Source: Diploptera punctata (Eukaryota > Arthropoda > Insecta > Blattodea > Blaberidae). Taken from it: 64,000 bases of DNA. Both the position numbers and the translations under genes were made by a program. A model generated the notes under the pieces. The model made no database searches. It was not told the origin of the DNA and saw nothing but the letters and a program-made list of their open reading frames with translations. Location: the NCBI GenBank assembly GCA_030220185.1, contig JASPKZ010005706.1, forward strand, positions 203,320 through 267,319, written 5' to 3'. Of this stretch, positions 22,335 through 32,529 are shown piece by piece. How positions within the stretch are numbered: position 1 is the stretch's first letter; each line of letters begins with the position of its first letter.

Positions 22335-23311
22335 CAGTTTTCAGACACTTTTGAAATCCAGAATGGGTTGAAGCAAGGAGATGCACTATCTCCTCTACTA
22401 TTTAATTTTGTACTAGAGCATGTCATTAACTCTTTAGAGAATGAGGAAGGCTTACAACTGAATGGTATTAATAAGCTGTTAGTTTATGCTGATGATGTAG
22501 TACTACTGGCCGATAGCGAGGAGATACTAAAGGCCAACACGCACACACTATTGAGTAACACTAAGAAATTGGGACTGGAAGTAAATATCAGTAAAACTAA
22601 ATATATGGTCACATGTAGAAATTCAGTATATAATGGAAATGGACAGCTAATGACAAATGAGGGAAAATTTGAGGAAGTGGCTGAATTCAAATACCTAGGA
22701 ACAATAATCACAAATAGGAATGAGAAGCACAAAGAAATTAAACATAGGCTCAATTCTGGAAATGCATGCTATTATGCATTGCAGAGACTTTTGATGTCCC
22801 AACTCCTTTCAAAAAACGTTAAGCTGAAAATATATAAAATTATTATTCTACCAGTTATATTATATGGGTGCGAAACATGGACTCTTACTTTAAGGGAGGA
22901 AAGGAGATTACGAGTATTTGAGAATAAAGTTCTTAGGAAAATTTTTGGACCAAAGAGAGATGAACAGACAGGTGAATGGAGAAGACTACATAACAATGAA
23001 CTACATGACCTTTATAGGAAGCCAGATATAATAAGAACAGTTAAGTCTCGTAAACTGCGATGGACAGGACATGTTGCACGTATGGGGAATGAAAGACGTG
23101 CATGGAAGCTTCTTGAAGGAAAACCAGAGGGAAAACGCCCAGTTGGTAGACCAAGAATGAGGTGGGAGAACAACATTAACTATGATTTGAGGGAAGTAGA
23201 TTATACAGGGAATGATTGGAAAGCATTAGCTCAGGATAGGGATGTATGGAGAGCTTATGTCCGCGCGGCCATGAACCTACGGGTTCGATAGTGCCAGTGA
23301 GTAAGTAAGTA
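22335..23311 (+). mobile_element. LINE 1, longest copy, 11-bp TSD
   Basis: 5'-truncated non-LTR retrotransposon ending GTGCCAGTGA(GTAA)n. GTAATTAAAAC flanks it at 22324-22334 and 23312-23322. It inserted directly beside the LINE 2 fragment. It is the reference copy for about 14 fragments in the window. Confidence 0.92.
22368..23291 (+). CDS. LINE 1 reverse transcriptase, C-terminal 307 residues
   Basis: Target-primed reverse transcription enzyme of a LINE, truncated at the N-terminus. Residues 1-13 are the KQGDALSPLLFNF box and 40-43 the catalytic YADD (22485-22496). ISKTKYMV and EFKYLGTIITNRNE follow. From about 165 the thumb/C-terminal region has ILYGCETWTLTLREERRLR, KIFGPKRDEQTGEW, LRWTGHVARMGNERRAW and GRPRMRWEN. 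It is open to a natural stop, so this copy is young. The nearest known style is the RTE/BovB-like insect group, but the clade is an inference. No endonuclease or promoter is present, so it is not expected to move by itself. Confidence 0.85.
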   Translation: MKQGDALSPLLFNFVLEHVINSLENEEGLQLNGINKLLVYADDVVLLADSEEILKANTHTLLSNTKKLGLEVNISKTKYMVTCRNSVYNGNGQLMTNEGKFEEVAEFKYLGTIITNRNEKHKEIKHRLNSGNACYYALQRLLMSQLLSKNVKLKIYKIIILPVILYGCETWTLTLREERRLRVFENKVLRKIFGPKRDEQTGEWRRLHNNELHDLYRKPDIIRTVKSRKLRWTGHVARMGNERRAWKLLEGKPEGKRPVGRPRMRWENNINYDLREVDYTGNDWKALAQDRDVWRAYVRAAMNLRVR

Positions 23312-23322
23312 GTAATTAAAAC

Positions 23323-24012
23323 GGTGGGCCTTTTAGAGGTTGAATTACATCATAGGGAAGAGATTTTAAAAGTGTGTTGGCAGTTTCCGAAGTGATGCAG
23401 ACTTTCAAATAAACATCTTACCAGTACTTTCACTACTGAACGTCGCTGCAAAAGTTTTTTATTGTATTCTAGAAACTAGAAACTGTTTTTGGACTGTAAA
23501 TTAGTTACTATTTTCGGCTCATTTTTTATAACTCAACAAAACGTTGTTGCTTCAGATCAATTATTTATTGGACATTTATTAATTATATAAAAACTACATT
23601 AACATTTTTATTATTTCCAAGTGAACACGCGCCATTCTTAGATTAAAATACGTTATGAGTTATGTAAATTAAGTGTAAAAAAAGAAATCAGCATTTTAAG
23701 CGTAAATATTTAGCATTTAAAACATTAAAATTCAAGCGGAATATACTAGCCATATATTTTCTTTATTTTGGTAAACAGAATTCGATAAATGGCCAGGTGA
23801 AATACGACTGTCATTGGTTGTAAAACAAAATTCATTGAAACGTGATTGCATTGACTCCCATTGTATATTTAACCAAGGGTATTATTCAAAGAACAAAATG
23901 CCGGTTCAGGCCGTGTGGTCAAACATATGTTACATTAAAATACAGCAATCACATATTGCGTGTAATATTACATACTGAATGGAAATTTGATCAAACTGAT
24001 AGTAATAAAAGT
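23323..24012. repeat. Old repeat-like spacer sharing a block with 37.4 kb
   Basis: 23797-23874 is an inverted, diverged copy of 37399-37485 (shared CAATCACGTTTCAATGA and TGTTTTACAACCAAT when read in the same sense). The remainder is AT-rich without a recognisable gene. Confidence 0.5.
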
Positions 24013-24398
24013 TTTTTTTTCAAATGCCCCAAGTTTGTCTTTCGACATTCCTGGTTTCTCTTCTGGCATGGCGTACTTGCAATCCACTTCTGAGATTGGG
24101 GCGCCTGGAAGGCGGGGTTACGTTGCCCCGATGATATGATGGGGGGTGATGATGATAATGGTGCGCCAGGAGAATCCCTAATCCTAAGCTTAACCATAGA
24201 TGAATATGAATGATGATGATTGCGATGGCCATATGATTTCGGAGACCGTTTGGGCCTTAAAGTTTTCCTGACATTTGTCTCACAGGTGAGGAAAAACCCC
24301 GATAAAAACCTCACCCAGAAAAACTGTCCCGACCGGGGTCGAACCCGGGCCCGCTGCGTGACAAGGCAGCACGCTACTCCGAGACCACAGCGGTGGAC
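24013..24398 (-). mobile_element. SINE D copy with 14-bp TSD
   Basis: Same B-head/C-tail composite as at 20467. ATAGTAATAAAAGT flanks it at 23999-24012 and 24399-24412. One base is lost in the B-box region (GACCGGGGTCGAACCC). Confidence 0.9.
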
Positions 24399-24426
24399 AT
24401 AGTAATAAAAGTAGTTTTATAATAAT

Positions 24427-24544
24427 GTTAATGATCCATCCATAGTAATTCTGGCCGAGGGCAGGTCGTTCACTGCAATCATAGCATTTTCATGCTATGC
24501 TTTGCAGCTTTACTAGGAAATTGTAGGTGTGGTAGCTTCTTGTT
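24427..24544 (-). mobile_element. SINE B 3' fragment
   Basis: CCATCCATAGTAATTCTGG, GCATTTTCATGCTATGC and GGTGTGGTAGCTTC are the reversed SINE B tail. It breaks off before the tRNA head. Confidence 0.8.
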
Positions 24545-24572
24545 AATGATATTTAAAATAATATAATAATAG

Positions 24573-24612
24573 TAGAGTATTTGAGAATAAAGTTCTTAGG
24601 AACATTTTTGGT
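24573..24612 (+). mobile_element. LINE 1 sliver
   Basis: GAGTATTTGAGAATAAAG and CTTAGGAACATTTTTGG match the 22.9 kb copy of LINE 1. Only about 40 bp remain. Confidence 0.6.
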
Positions 24613-24639
24613 TTATATTAATATAAATCTTAGGCCTAC

Positions 24640-25355
24640 TATATAATCACATTTCTCCATTATTCCACGAATTGTCATGGCTACATCTAAAAGAGAGAAG
24701 AAAATCGCACTGTCTAATTCTCTTATTTAAGATCCTACATACATCGATTCCCAATTATTTATCGTTTCCAGTATCTATCCTCAAACCATAACTTAAACAC
24801 AAGATCACAACATAGTCTCTTGCTCAATATACCGCAACATAGGACATCACATCACTCCATGTCATATACCATCTTCACTTCTCGCAACTGGAATTCTCTA
24901 CCACAAGAAATAAGGGGCTGCCGGACATTGGCATCTTTTAAAAGAAATCTAAATTTATATCTGCTCTAAACTCGACTTCATTATTATCCAGTGTAAGGTA
25001 GGCCTATATATATTAATTGGTGTTTCTCGTATAATGTATCATATTTATATTATAATAATAATAATTATTATTATTATTATTATATCATTATTGTTATTAC
25101 CCTATAAAATGTTGTTTGTACATGACATTTACATTGCTATATTATTGTATCTTTAACTGTTTATAATTAGTATAGTGTATATCTATATTTAATGTTGAGT
25201 GATTCCGGGTCATAACCCGGAATCACTCAACATTACGATTACCGGCCGTGAAAGCCTGCATTCAACTATATCTATATTTGTCAAATATTTATTTGTATTT
25301 GTGCTGGTTGAGTGGAAGAGAGGCCCTTATGGCCTTAACTCTGCCAGAATAAATA

Positions 25356-25397
<42 letters not shown>

Positions 25398-25400
25398 CTC
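24640..25400 (+). mobile_element. LINE 5 3' end with TTA-repeat tail
   Basis: 24820-24970 reads in the manner of a LINE C-terminus (SRNWNSLPQEIRG, LASFKRNLNLYL, then stop). The 3' UTR ends GAGTGGAAGAGAGGCCCTTA, CTCTGCCAGAATAAATAAAG and (TTA)n at 25360-25396. Related tails are at 31190-31275 (plus) and 31635-31715 (minus). The R-x-W-N-x-L-P C-terminus is known from CR1/Jockey-type elements; exact clade not assigned. Confidence 0.7.
25190..25235. repeat. Perfect hairpin, 21-bp arms, 4-base loop
   Basis: TAATGTTGAGTGATTCCGGG begins the left arm (25190-25210). The loop is CATA and 25215-25235 is the exact inverse. It sits in the 3' UTR of the LINE 5 copy. No T-run follows, so a terminator is not indicated. 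Confidence 0.95.
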
Positions 25401-25506
25401 TATTTCAAGTTGATATGTTATTATTACTTATGTATGGCAAATATCTTTTAAATATCTTTTAATAGATCTTATATATTAATAAATGCTGCTCTTTCTAGAT
25501 TAATAA

Positions 25507-25507
<1 letters not shown>

Positions 25508-25549
<42 letters not shown>
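25508..25549. repeat. (TA)n microsatellite
   Basis: Uninterrupted TA dinucleotides directly before a SINE B. Confidence 0.98.
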
Positions 25550-25550
<1 letters not shown>

Positions 25551-25551
<1 letters not shown>

Positions 25552-25885
25552 ATCCATAGTAATTCTGCCTGAAGGCAGGTCCTTCACTGCAATCATAGCA
25601 TTTTATGCTATGCTTGCAGCTTTACTAGGGAATTATACCCTATAGGTGTGGTAGCTTCCCGTTGCTTTCCACACCGGTGAAGGATGATGATGAAGATGAT
25701 AATGATAAGGATGATGATGGCCATATGATTTCGGGGACCATTTGGGCCTTAAAGTTTTCCTGACATTTGTCTTACAGGTGAGGAAAAACCCCAATATAAA
25801 CCTCACCCAGAAAAACTGCCCCGACCGGGGATCAAACCCGGGCCTGCTGCGTGACAAGGCAGCACGCTACCTCGAGATCACAGGG
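25551..25885 (-). mobile_element. SINE B, first of a tandem pair
   Basis: Full-length reversed SINE B from CATCCATAGTAATTCTGCC to the inverse A box (CTACCTCGAGATCACAG). The B-box region is GGGATCAAACCCGGGCC, one base from consensus. Confidence 0.88.
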
Positions 25886-25892
25886 GTGGTAT

Positions 25893-26215
25893 ATATCCAT
25901 CTATAGTAATTCTGCCCGAAGGCAGGTCCTTCACTGCAATCGTAGCATTTTCATGCTATGCTTGCAGCTTTACTAGGGAATTGTAGGTGTGGTAGCTTCC
26001 CGTTGCTTTCCACACCGGTGAAGAAGGATGATGATGATGATGGCCCTATGATTTCGGGTACCATTTGGGGCTTAAAGTTTTCCTGACATTTGTCTTACAG
26101 GTGAGGAAAAACCCTGATAAAAACCTCACCCAGAAAAACTGCCCCGACCGGGGATCGAACCCGGGCCCGCTGCGTGACAAGGCAGCACGCTACCTCGAGA
26201 CCACAGCGGTGGACT
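25893..26215 (-). mobile_element. SINE B, second of a tandem pair
   Basis: Same orientation as the preceding copy and separated from it by only TATAT. Flanked on the right by TATATATATATAATA. The head is intact (GGGATCGAACCCGGGCCCGC; GCTACCTCGAGACCACAG). Both copies lie in TA-rich repeats. Confidence 0.88.
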
Positions 26216-26595
26216 ATATATATATATATAATAATAACTTGTATTTGTGCAAAATTTTCGGTTTTTTAAGCCATTTTTCGAAAATTTTGTGCATTTTTTC
26301 GAATTTTCGAGTGCATCAGATTATCCTGTATATTGAACTTAAAATCATCTATTTTCAATTAATGTATTCGAAGCCTGTTAAATAAACTTAAAAAAAGAAT
26401 TTTATCAAAATAAACAAAATAGATCTATATCCCAAATGTAACCTAATTATCAAATTTTTGAGTTCTCCTCCTCTAATAATATTCGTCACGGGTAACACTT
26501 TATCTACAAAATAGGAATAATGACCCTCACCTTTCAGCATCACAATTGTATTCAAGTGAAGTGCCTGTAACAAAAGGGCTAAAGGGCTATTGTGA
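26216..26595. other. AT-rich, no gene recognised
   Basis: No domain or repeat relation seen. Confidence 0.4.
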
Positions 26596-26599
26596 TAGA

Positions 26600-26940
26600 A
26601 TAGATGATGCAAAAATGCAGACACGTGAGTGGAGAAATCTACATTGAGGTATATGATCTTTGTAGGATGCCAGATATAATAAGAACAGCTAAGTCTCGTA
26701 GATTGCGATGGGCAGGACATGTGACACGAGTGGGAAATAAAATAGGTGCATGGAAGCTACTTGTAGGAGAACCAGAGGGAAAACGTCCAGTTGGTAGACC
26801 AAGAATGAGGTGGGAGAATAACATTAACCGTGATTTGAGGGAAATAATTATATAGGGGGATGATTGAAAACAGCTCAGGATAGCTTATGTCCGCGCGGCC
26901 ATGAACCTACGGGTTCAATAGAGCCAGTGAGTTAGTTAAT
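26600..26940 (+). mobile_element. LINE 1 3' fragment
   Basis: Encodes YDLCRMPDIIRTAKSRRLRW, then GHVTRVGNKIGAW and GKRPVGRPRMRWEN, followed by GGGTTCAATAGAGCCAGTGAG. Internally deleted after 26855 (the QDRDVWR segment is shortened). Confidence 0.82.
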
Positions 26941-27061
26941 AAATAAACAAAGCAACATAAATTCCAGTAGATAGTAAAGTAATTAAATTTAGGAAATCGA
27001 GATGTGCAAGTCTATAAAATGTGACAGTGAAAACGCTTTCAAAATTTATTATGTTAACTAA

Positions 27062-27345
27062 TTCACTGCCACTATCGAACGGGTAGGTTCATTTCCGCGT
27101 GGATGTAAGCTCTCCATACATCCCTAACTAATGTTTACCAATCGTCCCCTGTATAATTTACTTCTCCAAATCATGGTAAAAATGCTATTATCCCATCTCG
27201 TTCTTGGGCTATCTGCTGGGCGTTTTCCCTCTGTTTTTTCCTATAAGGAGTTTCCATTCCTCATTTGTCCCATATGTCCTGTACATCGCAGCCTATGGGA
27301 CTTAAACTGTTCTTATTATATCTGGTTTCCCATCAAGATATGTAG
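27062..27345 (-). mobile_element. LINE 1 3' fragment, diverged
   Basis: Reverse orientation. CACTGCCACTATCGAACGG is the inverse of the family 3' end. CATCTCGTTCTTGGGCTATC and CGTTTTCCCTCTG correspond to the inverse of the RPRMRW and GKRP codons. Many substitutions make it an old copy. Confidence 0.7.
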
Positions 27346-28095
27346 CTCACTGTTATGTAGTCATCTCTATTCGTCTGTCTGTCCATCTTACTGCGTTAAC
27401 ACTGAGGAATAACATTGGATGGGAGGATAACATTCAGGTGAGCCTTATTGGAATGGAAATCGAGTGTATGAATTGAATCCTGTCGGCTAATAATAAATTA
27501 GCAATCGAGAGTGTAATTGAACATCCGGATCTCATAAACCATATACCGATACTTAATTACCGTGTATCATTATGCGTCCTATATTTAAGTAATACTAGTT
27601 ACGTTCAATGTTTTAAATTTTCTATAGAAAGGAAGTGCATCTTGAAATGTTCATTTCGTGCTGAATCTTGAGAATAATAATTATTGTTGCATTTACTTTC
27701 ACTAAGGTTCATAGGTTATGTTTCGTAACACTTTTAACATTCCCACCGGCAGTGGGTGTCTCCTGGCATGAGAATAAGTGAAAGGAAAGATTCAATCTAA
27801 ATAATAAGTACTGAATATTATAATTATTTTGTTTTTTACTTTCGAAACGTTTTATTTATTAATTTGTTGTTGTAGTGTCACATCTTTAATAAATTACCTC
27901 TTCAACTTTTTATTTCATTTCTGTCGCGTCAGCTCAGATGGTAGCTTGACTAGCGGGTTGGATTATTTGAAACATTTTCAGTCTCGGAGCCTAGGTGCTG
28001 TGGGGATGTACAATTATTTTGTAGTTACTGGATTGCAAATTCCAAAACTTAATGAAAGTAAATGTACAGAATACAGTTTATGAGCTATTTTCATT
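27346..28095. other. AT-rich, no gene recognised
   Basis: An 84-residue plus frame (27829-28083) has no recognisable domain. Confidence 0.4.
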
Positions 28096-28099
28096 AAGA

Positions 28100-28345
28100 G
28101 AAAATCCGCTGCCTATCACTCTGAAATTACGGTAGAAGGAGAATTATTAACTGAAACACACGAAGCAAAATATCTAGGAATAACCTTTAACACGAAATTA
28201 ACATGGAATAAACATATAGAGAACATGTACGAAGATAGAAACGAGGTTACCATTATTAAATCGATTGGCAGAGAAAAGTGGGGTTGCAACACATAAACTC
28301 TAAACACCTTCTATCAAATGTAGGTCTATATAAAACCCCATCCTT
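28100..28345 (+). pseudogene. LINE 7 (I/Jockey-like) RT C-terminal piece
   Basis: The reading AKYLGITFNTKLTWNKHIE (28168-28220), followed after a frame change by the K-x-W-G-C-N motif, is the thumb region of I/Jockey-group reverse transcriptases. The element continues at 29390 after the LINE 3 insertion. Confidence 0.7.
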
Positions 28346-28369
28346 CATTAATGTGAAGAAATCCTAATA

Positions 28370-29389
28370 ATACGAATGTTGAAAAACGGCAATGAGAAAT
28401 ATGAATATGCGTGATAAATGGATTAATATTGTTAGGAGGATCTATAGGCCTAGTAATACAAAAGCTAAAGTAAAAATACAGTATAAATTAACGGGAATTC
28501 ACAGTGAATAAAGGCCTTAAGCAGGGATGCAGTTTATCGCCAATTCTTTTTAACATTTATTTAGATCAGGCTCTTAATTTATGGTATAAAAATGTTCTGA
28601 AATGGGTATTCCTATAAGAGGAAATATACTACACTCATTATTGTTTGCAGATGATCAAATAATGTTTGCAGGGATGATGATATGAGATATATGATAAATT
28701 AATGGAAGAATATACAAAATGGGGACTGAATATAAATTTACAGGAAACAGAATATATGTGTTTGGGAAAGGATGTGTACGACCTCGTACTTGAAACAGGG
28801 AAATAATGTCAAATTTTAAAAAATCTTGGGTCAATAATTACATGTGTAGGTACGTGTGAAAGAGATGTACAAACTAAAATTGCAATGGCAAAAAATGCAA
28901 CTAAGACATTGCATAGAATAATTTGGAACAAAAATATTACAAAGGTAATGAAAATCTATAAGAGCATAATACAGAACATTTTGTCATTTGGAAGTGAAAC
29001 TTGGTCTTTGACGGAATTACAAAATAATAAAATTAGAACAGTTGAATTTGATTATCTTAGAAGAAGCCTTCAAAAAACAAGACAGGATAAAATAAGAAAT
29101 GAATTCCTTTGGAAAGAAATAAATGCCACCACACCTGTTGTTAAGAGGATTGAAAATCAAACTCTTAAATGGTATGGATATGTACAAAGAATGGAAAATG
29201 AAAGATGGCCAACAAATATATACTCTGGAAGAAATAAACGTGGCAGACCAAGATGGAAATTGAAAACTTATGTCAGAACTATAATGGATGATAGGAATTT
29301 GGAAGGATATAGGAATTATAGCAATAAATGGAAACTGAAGACGGCAAACCTAAAAGTGATGGAAAGCCGAAGAAGAAGAAAAACTTAAT
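28370..29389 (+). mobile_element. LINE 3 copy with GAA tail, inside LINE 7
   Basis: Starts with decayed RT. KGLKQGCSLSPILFNIYLDQ is near 28510 and catalytic LFADD at 28641-28655. Then the frame at 28885-29388 gives the C-terminal part: SFGSETWSLTELQNNKIRT, QDKIRNEFLWKEI, NQTLKWYGYVQRMENERWP and KRGRPRWKLKTYVR. It ends GAAAGCCGAAGAAGAAG. It interrupts the I/Jockey-like LINE, so it is the younger insertion. No clear TSD was found. Confidence 0.82.
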
Positions 29390-30520
29390 GACTTATAAAA
29401 TCAAACCCTCCGCCTCATAACAGAAGCCGTTAAAACATCAATCATTGCCATACAAATCTTAACAAATAACCCAAGCAAGGGCATTTGAAATTGAGAAAAC
29501 AGCAATCATACAATAGGCTATGTAAAATTGTTAAGATTGCCCCATAATAACTAGATTCAAAGAAAACCAGAAATATGCTTGAAACCTAAGCATAGTACAA
29601 GAAATCAAACAGAAATTACAACTTCCACATTAAAAAGAAAATACACAGATGAGAAACAACTCTTTAGATTTTTTTGGAAATTGAATATAATCTTCATTTA
29701 ACAGAAGACATCAAGAAATATGAAACTTCCCCATTTATCCTAAAACAAATGTCACTGGAGATAATAAATTACCCTGCTCCCGAATGGATGCAAATTTTTG
29801 CAGATGGCTCCAGTCTATCAATTGATGGTGACAGTGATGCTGGTGCAGTGTGCACTTTCTCCTTTTATCGTAAATCAAGTATAAATTCAACACACTTTGA
29901 TGGCGAAATTCTAACTTTTTTTTTTAAGTTTACAAAAGATTTTATATCAGATCCAAAAGATTACAAAGATTGTAATTCTTTGTTAATCCAAAGCAGTTTG
30001 CTATAACATAGGATACAGCACCCAAAAGCATCAACATTATCGAATGCCATATAATAATAAAACAGTTGGTCCACTTACATAAAAAAAGTTGTACTTCAAT
30101 AGATTCCGGCCCATTGTGGAGTGGTAGGCAATGAAGCAGCTGATTTTTCTAGCCAAGAAGGATAGCAAAATTGTCTCCAACCCAACTTCTACTTAAGTTT
30201 CCTTTCAATCTATCAAAAGAATTATATCAAATAAATACATGAATAAATTAAGAGAAGAATACACCACCATCTGGAAAGGAATGGCAAAATTTACAAATTT
30301 ACACATTCCTACATTACAAAGAAAACCAATAGTAGCAACATTCAGACTACTAACAGGACACGACTGTCTAAATAAACACCTACACATATTTTGCATAGCA
30401 AATTCACTTAAATTTTCTTTTTGTGATTTAAATGAAGCTATGGACCGAAACTATCACCTCCGTTGTACAGTATTTGTAGAAGAAACCAGCCTTTCTGCTA
30501 AATATTGAAGTGTAAGAGAG
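29390..30520 (+). pseudogene. LINE 7 C-terminal part with RNase H
   Basis: RNase H of an I/Jockey-group LINE. 29674-30006 carries WMQIFADGSSLSIDGDSDAG (the first catalytic Asp block), then HFDGEIL. The DSK block is not found. PIHCGVVGNEAADFLA (about 30110-30160) is the last block, read in another frame. 30239-30508 holds RLLTGHDCLNKHLHIF and the remains of the Cys/His cluster. Frameshifts and the missing middle make it inactive. Confidence 0.8.
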
Positions 30521-30526
30521 TGAATG

Positions 30527-30611
30527 AATTAGCTTAGGATAGGGATGTATGGAGAGCTTATGTCCGCGCGGCCATAAACCTACGGGTTCGATAGTGCCAG
30601 TAAAAGTAAGA
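30527..30611 (+). mobile_element. LINE 1 3' tip
   Basis: GATAGGGATGTATGGAGAGC through CGGGTTCGATAGTGCCAGT, about 85 bp of the family 3' end directly after LINE 7. Confidence 0.8.
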
Positions 30612-30639
30612 GAATGAGCGATTTCAATGCCAAATGCTA

Positions 30640-31275
30640 GACATTAGATATCAATCATCCAACCATTTCCTCTGCAGTGGATACCCGATCCCTTGAGCAC
30701 AGTGTCCTTTATACCCTCCTCATCACTCTACCTATTATTTGAAATCTTTTACAGTTTCTCTTGCTAGAACATGAAATTCCCTTCCACTCTATGTCAGAGA
30801 CTGCCAAACTTTACCATCTTTCAGAAACAAATTGAAAATAAAATTATTAACAGAAACAACTCACTAATATTACTTTTTAAAATTTAATAATTTGTTTTTT
30901 CATTACTTAATAAAAATAGTTTTAAGATTTGTTGATATATTTACCTAATGCCTTGTATAATAAGCGATAGATTCATTCATTATAGTTTATTACTTTCTTT
31001 GTATTTTTTCTTTTTCTTTTCTTTTTATATATAGTAGATTCGAGCTGTTATTCCTTTTTGTATTCATTCTATCATTAATTTAATTTTAATTGTATTTAAT
31101 TTTGTTGTATTATTAGACATTATTTTCATTATTATTCAGTTTGACAAATAATTAATTGTTTGGTATGACTATTATTGTAATTTTTTTTGTATTTATATGT
31201 AACATGTTTGTCCTGGTGAGTGGAAGAGAAGGTCACATGACCTTAACTCCACCAGGCTAAATAAATATAAATATT
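30640..31275 (+). mobile_element. LINE 5-like 3' end
   Basis: 30770-30850 reads NSLPLYVRDCQTLPSFRNKL, then stop, the same C-terminal design as 24900. The 3' UTR tip GTGAGTGGAAGAGAAGGTCA and TAACTCCACCAGGCTAAATA matches the LINE 5 tip, diverged. Confidence 0.65.
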
Positions 31276-31630
31276 TGGGTTTCTTACATAGACCTATGTT
31301 GAGAAGGCATGTGGAACTGTACGATGTAGCTGTTCGTGCGTCGCGTCGGATGAGGACGTTAAGCCCGACGGTAATTGGTGATTTTCGACAGAAGTGAACT
31401 AAATGCCGGCACCGATTCTCATCATTCCTCATCATCTCTCATTCAACACACTTAAGTCCTACTCTATACACAAATACTTAAACATACACTCACCCAACAC
31501 TCATATTTGAACACAATACAAGTAGACCTGCATTTCACCCATGGTCTGCTCAAATGGGCTTTAATTGAAATTAGATCGAATAAACGCTGACTATCCGTCT
31601 AGCACAGAATCAAAAGCACGCGAAGGAGTA
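31276..31630. other. No gene recognised
   Basis: Mixed-composition spacer without recognised motifs. Confidence 0.4.
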
Positions 31631-31634
31631 AGTT

Positions 31635-31715
31635 AATAATAATGCTTTATTTACGCTGGCAGAGTTAAGGCCATAAGGCGTTCTCTTCCACTCAGCCAAC
31701 GAATAATAATACAAC
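31635..31715 (-). mobile_element. LINE 5 3' tip
   Basis: Inverse of the family tip: ATTTACGCTGGCAGAGTTAA and CGTTCTCTTCCACTCAGCC. Confidence 0.7.
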
Positions 31716-32190
31716 ATTTTATATACTTACTACTAGGGCAAGGATTTTGATTCATTTGCGTATGTTTTTCTATGAGAACTATACAATGTTCAATTAGTTA
31801 TAAATGCGTTTTGGCGGAAAAAAGGATCTTAAACAGGCAACTTAGTGGTTGCATTTATTTGCATTTTTGTTGATTTTTTAGATATTGCATTTTTTGGGGA
31901 TTTTTTAGCATATTAGTGCTTATTTCAATCACTGAAACGCTATTTTTGGTAGTTTTATGTTTTTTTTTTTGCGAGGAACTGTGCATTATTTAAATAATCT
32001 ACTCTTCCTGTCTGTACCAGTATACAAATTAACTTGAACTTCCATTTTATGAAACGAGTAAGAAGTTCTGCCTCCCCCACATTCCAATTAACTGTGCGTA
32101 AGACAATGGATATGGCCAAACCCCACAGCAGAAAAGAAAGATATGTTTGCCTCTTTCTTCCGATTATGAACCAGTCACCAGGATTCGCCT
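31716..32190. other. AT-rich, no gene recognised
   Basis: Long T-rich runs; no domain recognised. Confidence 0.4.
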
Positions 32191-32194
32191 CTCT

Positions 32195-32310
32195 TTGGTC
32201 CAAAAATATTCCTGAGAACTTTTCTCCTCTCTTAAAGTAAGAGACCATGTTTCGAATCTAATAATTTAACTGAAAAGTTATATATTTTTAACATTTTTTG
32301 AGAAAATTTA
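32195..32310 (-). mobile_element. LINE 1 internal fragment
   Basis: CTCTCTTTGGTCC, CTTAAAGTAAGAGACCATG and ACATTTTTTGAGAAA match, inverted, the LINE 1 region encoding FGPKRDE to LREERR. Also seen at 47190-47340. Confidence 0.65.
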
Positions 32311-32359
32311 TAAATGCGCAAATACACTTAGGTCAAACTAGATCAAATTTAACTTTGAA

Positions 32360-32475
32360 CACTACAGGCCTTGGGAGCCCTTTGGGGTAGTAGAAAGTTA
32401 AGGCTCCCGCCTTTGCAGATAGTTGGGTTGTCAGTCCTGTGTGATGGCGCCTTTACCCACAGAATATGCGTCTAG
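32360..32475 (-). mobile_element. SINE F 3' half
   Basis: The inverse of GGGTAAAGGCGxCxxCAC, CAGGACTGACAACCC and GGGAGCCTTAAC appears in the order seen in the full copy at 42005-42262. Confidence 0.75.
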
Positions 32476-32529
32476 CAATCATTTCAATTAGAGGTTCAGT
32501 CAACCCCAGTGCCTTGGTGCCCCTAGAAG

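Noticed and set aside
21712..22753. Antisense frames over LINE 2 and LINE 1
   Set aside because: Shadows of the reverse transcriptase frames on the other strand, with no start context or motif.
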